Part shown: piece after piece, positions 50,473 to 62,533 of the stretch | Layout of the letters: every line of letters begins with the position of its first letter | Position numbering within the stretch: position 1 is the first letter of the stretch | Assembly: GCA_963662155.1 (NCBI GenBank) | Contig: OY759263.1 | Span: 26,300,548 to 26,364,547, forward strand | DNA length: 64,000 nucleotides | Origin: Lamellibrachia columna | Taxonomy: Eukaryota > Annelida > Polychaeta > Sabellida > Siboglinidae | Direction: 5' to 3' | Position numbers and translations under genes: made by a program | The notes under the pieces: model-generated | Databases searched by the model: none | What the model was told of the DNA's origin: nothing | Seen by the model: the letters and a program-made list of their open reading frames with translations, nothing else

Positions 50473-53400
50473 CTTCTATTGCGCTAAAATCCTTGGGAGA
50501 CTGAAGCAGTTCATAATCAATAAGCAGTTCCATTTGTAAACAGTTGGATTGATATGCTGGGGACCTATGGAGGATAAGCAAGTTTATACATTCTGTTTGC
50601 ATCCAAACTATGTAACATATTTTGGTCTTTGTTACTAAACTAGTCCCCTTTCTGACATAACATCCCATTTGATTGAGATTGTGTTGGTTGTGTACACCCC
50701 GGCCACGCTTAATACATCACACGGTAGTCTAGGTAACCTGATTACATAGAACTGCGCATGCTCTTATCGCTTGCACCAGTTACCATTTCAGTCCCCCATT
50801 AAATGGAAAATTGACCAGAATATCCCACTTTTAGAACACATTCTGAGTAAACCACTGGTGTGATATTCCCTGATTTTAGTTTTTATTAAGTGCATAGCCC
50901 CAAAACCATGACTTTTGTTTCACTTTAAAATATACAACACCAATGCAATACTACGCAAATTGATGTACATTAAATCTGAAGCAGAAATGCATCTTAAGAA
51001 TTATGTATATTTAAAATAAAATTCTATTCTGAAATATTTTGTTGTGCTGAGATATAGTAGTGTCCTACAAAGAATTGAAACTGTTAAGTAAGAAAAATAA
51101 TCATGTTTCTTTTTATACAACTGCATTTTAATGAATTGTTACATCTGGTATACGGGTGTAAATGTACACTTTGACAAGACATGTTAACTAAATGGAGGAG
51201 TACACTAATAAACAAGAATTCACAAAAGTGGTTTCAATATTTATTTAAAGCGAAACAAAAAGAGATAAATAAAAACTAACCACGTGCAACTAAAATCAAG
51301 ACTATCACGCCAGTGGTTTACTCAGAATGTGTTCTAAAAGTTTCTCCGAATGACCAAGGGCTGACATGTTCACCAGTATGACCTATAAGTGCATGTATAG
51401 TTCTATTAAATCGGGGTAACCGTGACTACAAGTGACGCATTAAGGGAGGCCAGCATACACAGAACCAATGCAAAGTTTCAAACAAACATGCTATTTTTTC
51501 AGAAAGAGGACTAGTTTAGTAATCACAGGCCAAACTATGCTACCACACTCATGACGTAAGGTTATCTAGCAGTATGAAATTAAAATGTTGTGTGTTCAAC
51601 AAGGTTTTACTAGTAAACCACTGGCGTGATATTCTTAATTGAAGTTACAAATGGTTATTTTAGTAACTCTTACAGGTGCATAGGCCGAAAACCATGACGT
51701 TTGTTTTGCTTTAAAATTCCATTCTGGCAAACAATCCAAATTATACACAAGGGGGTATTAAAATAAAATTGTATAAAATAAATAAGCATGACGAACATGA
51801 AACAAACAGCAAAATCAGCCAATGGAGAATTCTACCTGTTGACAGCCTTTGCAGATAAAGGTCTGTAGATGGCGACACCCTTCAGCAAGTGATGCGAGGC
51901 CCTCATCCGTCACTTCGTTGCACCAGGACACGTTCAACACTTTCAAGTTATGACACCCTTCACTGCAATCACCACGGAAACAGTCACCATAGCAACAGCT
52001 GCTGCAGACACATTTGTTGGTTGTGGTGGCTGGCAATGAATGCTCGAGCGATCGATTCCCATTTGCGTGTTTTTTCTCTTGCAACAGTGCTTAACTGGGG
52101 ACAGATGGTCATTTTACAGCTGCCATCATGACAGGTAAATCAAATGCCACTACAGGCAGTATGCTCTTTCAAGGATCATTCCAAGCCATGGCATTTTTTC
52201 ACCAGGAAACAGGAATATTTCAGGAGTTTGACAATCACAGGTGTCTGCAGGATGGAAGGATCCTTGTATGTGTAGTTTGTGTACACAAAATGAGGTTGCC
52301 CTTGGCAGGAACAATGGTGATTTTGGTGGAATCCTTTTTTTACTTTTGACCAAACTAATCATGCAGATCAGTGGCTGTATAAAGATCCTGAGTATTCATA
52401 TTTTTCATTAAGACAATTCCTTCTGTAATTCCGCATGTAGCACTGAATGGCATAATTCATTTTTACACCACCAGTTTTGATAGAAAATTAGTAGTGTGTC
52501 CCCAAGTGCCAATGCACTTATCTTTCTGGTTGACAAATCATCACAGTGCTGAAGAGCTGATTACACTCAGTGACTTCCTTTCCACCTGGGCGGTATATCT
52601 ACCTGCCTGTCGAAGCACCTTGACAATATATAATTCATGCCCATTTCGCCTACCTACTTCCATTTCACCCACTGTGGTTTTGTCTTTTCTGAGACAGATT
52701 CCCGTTTCTTTGCAGAAATTAGTTTTTCTTTGGGTAAATCTAAGTTCATTTTCGATTTAGTAAATGTTGTCTATAAAAAAATAAATAATAAATAAGATTT
52801 AACTCAAGAAAAACTCTCATTTCTGCAAAACGTATTCTACATTTACACATTTTACAAGTATGAAATTAAAATGGTGATCTTGGCAGGAGAGGAGCTATCA
52901 TAATGCAGAGTAAGTGAAGTAGAAATAATATCAGCATAGGCATACTGAAAGGGTGAGTCACTGAGATTAGGTGAAATGGGAGAGATACCCAAATGCAGGA
53001 TAGGCGAAATGGAAATAACATCAGTATGCGAAACAGGAGTACCTAGACGAAATGGGGATACCCCCCAACAGACATACCTGATTGCTACAAGTGAAACATT
53101 TGTGATTTTCGAGCAGGATTCGAGGTCAAGATGTATGAGTTTGCTGCAGTGTCGACCCAGACTTTGGGCCGTGCTAGAACAAAGGGCAACAACTTTATGG
53201 CAATGCCTTTATTCCACCTGAAGGTAAAGTTAAAGATTATTCGTTCACATACCCACCACTTCCTCACTTATACAGCTCAGTGAGACAATGTGGAGAAATA
53301 GCAACAAGACTATGTTCTAATCCCTGTGCCACTGCATCCCAGAGTTAGAGTAACCTACTGTAATCAGTTACATTCCAACAAGAAATGATGACATCTGTAA

Positions 53401-56400
53401 TCATATCCCGTATATCATTCAAATTTATTACATTCAAAGGAACATTTTGTTTTAAAATTACACTGTTACATCACCAAAGAGTGTGCAATTGAGACATCCC
53501 ACTCACCAAAACACATACATACATACATACAAACAAGGAGGGGCAAGGAGACGACAGTTAAGGCGATGGGAGTGAGGGAGACGGGAGGGAGGGTGTCAGG
53601 AGGGAAGGTGACGGGAGCGCAAGTTAGCCAGGCGACGGGAGGGAAAGGTGACAGGTTGATGAGTGAGAGAGAGCCTGATAACAGTCTGCCACCAAGTGAC
53701 AAGACTGCAGGCCAGAATGTGATGGAGGGGAAAAACATGTCTGAAGCAGGTTATAGATGTGTTTGTTTAAATGCTAGGAGTATAGTAAATAAGAAAAACG
53801 AATTAAACATTATGGTAGAAGATATTGACCCTCACATAAATGGTATAACCGAATGATGGGCCAACACAGACATTACAGATGCTGAATTAGGATTGACAGG
53901 ATACGTAATGTTTATGAGAGATCGAATAGGAAGAAGGGGAGGGGGAGTTATTTTATATGTTAAAGAATCTATTCAGGCTTATGAAATAAAATTAGAAAGC
54001 AAAGCAGATTACGATGAAGCTGTTTGGCGCAAAATAGTTTCAAGAAATTCAAAATTAACTATTGGATTAGTTTACCGAAGTCCAAACATAAACGAAGAGG
54101 ATAACACAAAAATACAACACGCTATAAAGGAATTTAGTAAAGGAGAATGTATCATAATGGGAGATTTTAACCATGGACATATACAATGGAAATCTCTAGA
54201 GAGTACAGGGGGTGAGGACCAACAATTTTTATTTTTAATTCAGGAGAGCTTCCTTACTCAGCACGTGCTAGAACCAACCAGGGGAGAAAATGTATTAGAC
54301 ATAGTTTTATCATCACAAAAAAATTTAGTGGACATTGTAAAAATACATGAACCATTGGGTAACAGTGACCACAATCAAATACATTTTGACATCAATGTAA
54401 AATCAGAAGGTAAAAATAAAAAACGTATAGGAGAAACTTCCACAAAGGTAACTATAAAGATATGAGAAAATACTTAGCAAAGCTAGATTGGAATAACATG
54501 CTGATGAATAAAACCGCAATTGAATGTTGGAATATTCTAAAATATGAAATTGAAAGTATCATCGATAAATTTGTTCCCTTGAAAAACCAAGGAAAACGAT
54601 CTAGAAAGAAACACTTATCAAAAGAAGCTATTAGAAAAATAGTGTTTAAGCAAACTATGTGGAGGGTTTATAGGCGTACCAGAAAGGATGAAGACTATGC
54701 AAATTACAAAGAGGCACTTAACCTAGCAACAACTGAAATTAGAAAATCTAAAAGAACCTTTGAAAAACAATTGGCAGGTAATATAAAAAATGACAGCAAG
54801 AGTTTCTATGCTTATGTAAAGAGTAAACAGAAAGTTCGAGATAAGGTCGGACCACTGGAAAACAACAGGGGAAACATAATTTCAGACGGGGTTTCAAATG
54901 GCAGAGGTCCTGAATGAGTATTTCAGCTCAGTTTTGACCACAGAAGCTATCAGCTCACTTCCAGTTCCATTTACTAAATTTGAGGGCAATACATCAGAAC
55001 ATTTAGGGCAGTTATTTGTAACTCCTGAATCGATAGCAAAGAAAATTAAGAAGATGAAAGATAATAAATCACCTGGAGTTGATGGGATACCACGAAAACT
55101 ACTTAAGGAAATTGTTGAGCAAATTAGTACACCACTTACAAAATTGTTTAACTTGTCACTAGAAGAAGGAATAGTTCCTTCAGAATGGAAAGATGCAAAC
55201 ATTACGCCGCTATTTAAGAAGGGATCAAGGAACAAGCCAAAAAATTACAGACCAGTGAGTTTAACATCAGTTGTATGTAAATTACTCGAAACATTAATTA
55301 GAGACCACATGGTGGAATTCCTTGCAAAACATAAATTAATAAATACATCTCAACATGGGTTCGTAAAAGCAAGGTCATGTCTAACTAATCTCTTGTTTTT
55401 TTGAAGAAATTACAAAGTGGGTAGATGATGAGTCACCAGTGGATGTTGTCTACTTAGATTTTCAGAAAGCTTTCGATAAAGTGCCACATCAAAGATTGTT
55501 ACTTAAACTAAAAGCCCACGGCATAGGTAATGATGTAATCAACTGGATAAAAAAGTGGCTTACACACAGAAAACAGAGAGTAATAGTAGATGGTAAGATT
55601 TCAAACTGGAAATCTGTTTTGAGTGGGGTACCACAGGGATCAGTATTAGGCCCTATACTGTTTTTAATATATATAAATGATTTGGAAGATGACATATCTA
55701 GCAAAGTACTCAAATTTGCAGATGATACAAAAGTATTCAGAAAGGTTACTAATTATACAAAGTTTACAGGAGGATCTAGATAAATTAGTTAAATGGTCAG
55801 AAAAATGGCAAATGTTATTCAATTTTTGGAAGTGTAAATGCATACACATAGGACATGGAAACATGGACGAAGAATATAAAATGGGGGATGCTGTACTAGG
55901 TAGAACCACACAAGAAAAGGACTTAGGTGTAACATTTAGTGCTGACATGAAAGTTTCAGAGCAATGTGGGATTGCTGCTTCGAAAGGAAATCAAATTCTA
56001 GGGCTAATTAGGAGAACTATCATGTATAAGGAGAAACAGTACCCCTGTACAAAGCAATAGTTAGACCACATTTGGAATATTGTATTCAAGCATGGAGACC
56101 ATATCGTAAAAAGGACATAGACAAGCTAGAAAGAATACAATGAAGAGCAACTAAAATGATTCCAGAATTGAGAGACCTTAGTTACGAAAGTCGCTTATTA
56201 CAATGTGGTTTGACAACACTAGAGACTAGGAGACTAAGAGGAGACCAAATAGAAGTGTTTAAAATAGTGAATGGTTATGAGGATGTTGATAGGAATATGT
56301 TCTTCAAACTTAAAGAAGGCAGTAGAACCAGAGGACACAAAGCAGCATTAGTTAAGGAACAGTGTAGGTTGGACATGAGAAAGTACTCTTTCTCACAGAG

Positions 56401-56647
56401 GGTGATAAATGAATGGAACAAACTGCCAAATGATTGTGTTAATGCTAGTAGTGTGAATATGTTTAAAAATAGAATTGACAGATATTTGATAAGGGCGGGC
56501 TACACATAGATGAGAAAATTGTTGGACTCTCGATAAGCCAATGGCTTCCTTGTCCACTTGCCATCTGGAACTTGTTGTTTGGGATGGCAACCTTGTTAAA
56601 TACATACATGCATGCATGCATGCTTGCTTACTTACTTACTTACTAAC

Positions 56648-56678
<31 letters not shown>

Positions 56679-59600
56679 CATACATACATACATACATACA
56701 TACATACATACATACATACATACATACTTACATACTTACTTACTAACTTACATGCATGCATGCATGCATGCATGCATGCATGCATACATACATATACACA
56801 TACATACATACATACATACATACATACATACATACATACATACATACATACATACATACATACATACATACATACATACATACATACATACATACATACA
56901 TACATACATACATACATACATCCTCTTCAGCTCTTTTAGGCTAATAGCCTTTTAGCTGGTCTTTACTGTAGTTTGTGTACATGGGTGGGAAGTTGTCACT
57001 TTGCTCAAAAGAGTAAGCGCATCACAAACATCAAATATGATTCTAATTCCAGCAAAATGTGTTGACATTGCTAAATCCGATTTCCTGAAATATGACCACT
57101 GTTGCATCATGGAGTGCCATGTGGTGAACCGTTGTGGAAATACTACGTTTTAAATCACGTAACCATCACTGTGCAGCATTGCAATGCATCAATGTTTTTC
57201 AACCTGTAAAATTATCAATATTTTGAAGTATTAATTTGGGGAGGTGGGGGGGGGGTGAGGAGGGGGGGTGAGGAGGGGGGCTTTGTATGAATAGTTAAAT
57301 GTTGCCAATAGACCCTTCCCATTACCACCTTGCGACCTGGTGGATTATAATGGAACTTAAATAACTCTGAGAACATATGTATAGGCCTGTGGTTCTGTTA
57401 CCCGAATCTTTACATTCCATAATAATCCACCAGGTAGCGTAGTGGTCTAATGGGAAGGGTGTACTGCCTCTTAAATGACATGCTAGCTTGGTGGTACAGT
57501 GCTAGCAGGGTCGGCAGGAGGGTGCATATAACAAGAATCAAGGCTGTGTCTACATATCAGAATGTTAAGACGGAAGCTGTGCGGAAAGTGGAGAAATGTA
57601 CGTATGATGCGCAGAGAACATGGCAAGAATTGTATCAAACAGGTGAATACTCACGAATCTGTGATTTTCTTACATCCCTCCAACTTTAACTGTTCAATGT
57701 TGCGACATTGCTGTGAGAAAGTCCTGAAGAAAAAACACACATCAAACTCATTCTTATTGTGCCAGCATTGTGTGTGTGTGTGTTTCAGTGTGTTTCAGTG
57801 TGTGCACATGCGTGCGTGTGTGGCGTGCATGTGTGTGCGTGTATGGCATGCATGCATGCGTGCGTGCGTGCATGCGTGCGTGCGTGCGTGCATGCGTGTG
57901 TGTGTGTGTGTGAAGTGTACGTATATTTTGTTAATTACCATATTCAGCCAACTGGAACAATAAACATGACATTATCGATTACAAATTTAACCAAATTCAC
58001 CCAAAAGCTTTGGTAAAATATAAACAAGACTGCTAAGTTATCATAATTACCACTCAGCCATCCAAGCAATTCACAAAATCATGCAGCGAAATCCTGTCCA
58101 GCTATCTACACACAGACATGCGTCATCAAGGAAAGTGCAACATCAAAAACACATCAGTCATGAGATCGCATTCACAGATCAATAAGTGAGGTCACACGTA
58201 CAGACGTGACAAAAGAAATGAAATGGCAGATTTGCCAGATGCCATTCGTCATGATACTACTGCCTAATGCCTGAATAATCTCCAAGGGTAGTGCTTTCCT
58301 GGGCACTCGCATCCATATGCACACCGGGGAATTATTGTATGTAAAACATTTGCTGTTCATGTGATTAGGTCAGACTGTCAAACCCTGTGAATGTAAGCAC
58401 TTGTGAAAACTACAAATCTGTCAAGCCAGCTTACGTGTCCTTTTACTGGCTTTTGTACCTATTTTATTTTATTTAATCTTTGCTTTTGTACCTATTTTAT
58501 TTTATTCAATCTTTTGACCAACTGGCATAGCAAAATAAATGATAATAATAATTATTCACAAACAGATGAACAGATAACATTTTACAGCTACACATTCAAA
58601 GAAAATTCTTGTGCATAGCATTTAGCAATTCCAAGGTCAGTTGGTGCTGCCACCTGGTGATAAGAATGAGTGTAGATGCTGCTCACTTGAGGGCGCTGTC
58701 TGTGATGCTCTGACAGCCGCGCAGACTGAGAGACTTGAGGAAGCCGCCACAGCGTCGTGACAGATTTTCGACCACCGGGCCCTGGCAACAGACACAAGCA
58801 AACAACGTCTAGATGAGTATGCATTTTACACACACCTTCACGTATGACTCATTGTGCTACGTAGGGCTACGTAGGGCAATACCAATGGCAACGATGGACA
58901 CAAATTCATGCCCAAAAATCGTGTGCCACTGCCGGTTTCGTGAAGTGTTTGAACCGCATGAAGGAACTTGTATGGACGTTTCATGTAGATCACGTAAATT
59001 GGAACAATCACAGAAAACATGCATATGTGTTGCTAACAATTGTAACTTTGAACTTCTATTGTTTTCTGTTATATAATCTACATAAAATGTCAACTAAAGT
59101 TCACTCGCAAGATCCCCACCCCCGGGAATTTAAAAACAATTTGGGCCCTGTGAGCCCCCGAACATGCCTACAAAATTTCAGCCACATACATGTTAAATTG
59201 ACGGATAAATGAGAGAACAGACAGACGTACAAACACAGCAACAAACTACTTCATAGGACAAATGTGTGTTATAACCAATACAGTAGGCTCTGATTAACAG
59301 AATGGCGGATACCTGTTTAGTAGAATGAAATATATTGGCTGGCATGGAACCAATCCGAATTGTGTCTGTATTAAAATGTGCCATTTGAATCTGCCGCTTA
59401 ATAGAATCAAATAGCTCTGTCCCGAAGTGATTCTATTATGAGGGGTCCACAGTAGTATGTAAATGATGGTCTTATATGGCAACATTCACTTCACCAGTTC
59501 ACCACTGACCAATCTGTTCCAACTAACATCATCTCAACTTCTCAGGAAACCATTCAGCCTTGATGAAATTGTTGCATGAAAGCTATTCGTTCCCATAATT

Positions 59601-61606
59601 CCAATGCATTCTACAGTCAGGTACTCAATTATACAGACATATGAACTACTTTCAGGGTTCGTACACATCGACTTAAATTTTAGCACGCGATGGTTACACC
59701 GAACACACATGTAAACAGTTGCAGAGTTCATAAAGAAGACAACATAACAGAGGAAACAGGTTTAATTCTGCCAGTTCATGGACTACGCTGGTTCTGTGTA
59801 TAACCGCCAGGCACTAAAACACGTGGCGGCACCTGGTGGATAGGGGCAGAATGGAAATCTGCCATTTTATTTTCGAAAACTTTGAATTTAGATTTAGACT
59901 TTCAAGGCCTTGATTTTGGACTAATGAAATTCCATGCTATTCGAGGATTTCCATGCCCCGTACAAACCTTGTACAACTTCGAGAACAAGAAAATAAAACA
60001 ATATGTCCAAGAGTAAGCCCCGAGACCTATTTAAATCAACTACTACATGTATACCACCATAGAATGGCAATGCTATGACCTACTATCTTAAAGAAGAATC
60101 TATTAAAAGATACACAGAATCACTGCTCGACCCAAGGAAATGATCATCGACATACCTCTACATCCCTCTGGAAGTCGAAGAGGTCGACCCACTGCCAATT
60201 GCTGCCATCTAGTGCCAATATATTCCAATAACGTGACACCTGGGCACATCGACACAGTGTCACAACGTCCAGGTAGGAGAAGATCCTGTCAAAGAAATGT
60301 CACATGTTGTCACCAACACATTGTGAATATGCGAGCAATTCATATACAGGGCTGCACAGTTATACAAATGCTACGAGTGTGTTTTGTACAACTGTGCACC
60401 ATTCTGCACAAATGTCACATTTGACATTTGTGTGGAGGTTGATGTACTACTATTTCTAAAATGGACGAACTCGAAGGTAACGTGCATTTCATTTCATCTT
60501 TTATAAACGCTTGTGTCATTGCTTTGTTTGAAACGTGGTTATAAGACAGTAGTGCAGTCAGTTCTTTTCTATTGTTTTCTGAGCTACCACACCTCACTCT
60601 CAGCTGAAAACATGACCAAGCTAGAGCGTGTGGTAAAACAAGCTGCCAAATCCATCCATGTTAAACCACTTCGCAGCTCACACTGTCATTACATGACAAA
60701 GAAGACAGAAAACATATTACGCGATGCAACACATCCACTATTCACCACATTCATTCCAGTGAGATCAGGCAGGCAGTATCTGTTCAATTCTGCACGCACT
60801 GCCAATTACAGCAGATCTTTTGTACCACTCATGATTGATAAGTTACAGAGGGGTTTGTGTGAACTATAGAACTGTATACATACATGTTCTTCCTGGTTGT
60901 TTGCATTAAGTTGAGCATTTTTTGCAGGTTTTTGTACTTTGTATTTTAACTCCTTGCCGTAGTTTTATAAAATGTATATCCATGTTTTTGGACCAATAAA
61001 TGTATTATTATTATTACAAGATATCTGTAGCAAAATACACTGGGAAACCTGAACACAGTATACCTATCTGTGAACCATTCTGACCTAATCATGGTGTATA
61101 GTACCGGTCACAAGGCCTTTTCAGGCATATTCTCTATTGGACCCAGCCAAAAACTGAGCGTCAGAAATGATTGAAATTGTCAAATGTGAACACATTGTTT
61201 TTGTGTCGTAGATATATAATATTGTTTTAAAAACAATATGTGTTACGCGATTAGTAAATTTTTAATTAATTAAATAATGAAAAACTAATTACATTAATTA
61301 CATACTTAAATAGACATACCAGTAGACTTTACAAAACTATAGAATCCTGTTTCAGTAGTATATTTTTTAGACAACATTCCATAAATATGGCACTGAGACA
61401 TCATAATGTTGACAATTTAAAACATCTCTGACGATCAGTTAGAGAACATGCCTGAATTACAAAATGGTCCAATGACGTTTTACCGGTAATATAGCCCATC
61501 ATTATTCACTGCGTGTTCTAAACACCCGCACTGTTTCATAATTAGGTGAAATTATGCATACATATTCAAATGAACATTCATGTTTACATGTCCTTGGGCA
61601 TTAACA

Positions 61607-61654
<48 letters not shown>

Positions 61655-62351
61655 CACACCAGGGTGTGACATCCTCAACTCAATTGCCACGTCAGGAATA
61701 TTTTTCTACTTTCTAATGGGCAAGTGATGAACCCATCCACTACAGGGCACCAATTCAAGTTAAGTTCCCCATGAATGGGGATATTGGTTATGATATATTT
61801 TTTTGTTGCAATTTTTACATTTAAATGGGACTCCAGTGAATGTAAAACTGTGAAGAGCATAGAAATTGAAAGGACCCTTTTTACATTAAGTAATACAATA
61901 AAAATACCAAACAAACTTATATTGTGCTAAAATCTAGGGAAACCTGAGCACAGCAGTGCAAGAAAACAAAAGGATTAGGCAGTTTCTAGTCAGATTAACA
62001 AGATCCTCTTGTAAACAGTTGGTTGGTGCACTGAGGAGCTATGGAGGATAAGCGACTTTAAACAAGTCAGTTTTTAGTTGATGGCAAAGTGTTACTATAT
62101 TTCATGCCAACTTCATGTTAACTGGGAGCAAGTTCCACAAATGCCCGTGGAGCCAGTTCACCACACCCGGTCACACTCCAACTGATTTTTTTGCTGACTT
62201 TTTGTGTAAACAGGATCGTTAGACACAATGTCATCAGCTTAGTGTATATGTTTATTATGTCTTGTGTGACTAATAAAAAGTTACAAAGAACTGAATTTGC
62301 CCAACAGTTATTTTAGTGTGTAGTGATGTTGAGCCCTGTATACGTTTAGCC

Positions 62352-62426
<75 letters not shown>

Positions 62427-62485
62427 ATATATACACATACATGTATGTCTCCAATTAGGTGCATGCATGTGTGCATGTGTGTGTG

Positions 62486-62533
<48 letters not shown>

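Larger units (their letters stand above)
50153..50924. mobile_element. TTAA-flanked MITE, copy B, with nested insertions
   Basis: Flanked by TTAA on both sides (50149-50152, 50925-50928). The left end AAGGAAACAAAAGTCACGTG and the right end on minus AGTGAAACAAAAGTCATGGT are inverted. Its middle carries a (TA)n tract and a LINE family 2 fragment, so it is longer (772 bp). It begins 45 bp upstream (transcript sense) of the acceptor of exon 50034-50108. Confidence 0.85.
53540..56605 (+). mobile_element. CR1-like non-LTR retrotransposon, copy 2
   Basis: A 5'-truncated copy lying antisense in an intron of the F-box/LRR gene. It contains a GA-rich leader, endonuclease and reverse transcriptase regions and the same 3' UTR (TTGTTGGACTCTCGATAAGC, GGGATGGCAACCTTGTTAAA) as copy 1, to which it is highly similar. 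It ends in a long ATAC/ATGC tetranucleotide tract. Several stops and frameshifts remain. Confidence 0.9.

Noticed and set aside
56541..56955. His-Thr-Tyr-Ile repeat proteins on both strands
   Set aside because: Translation of the ATAC/ATGC tetranucleotide array.
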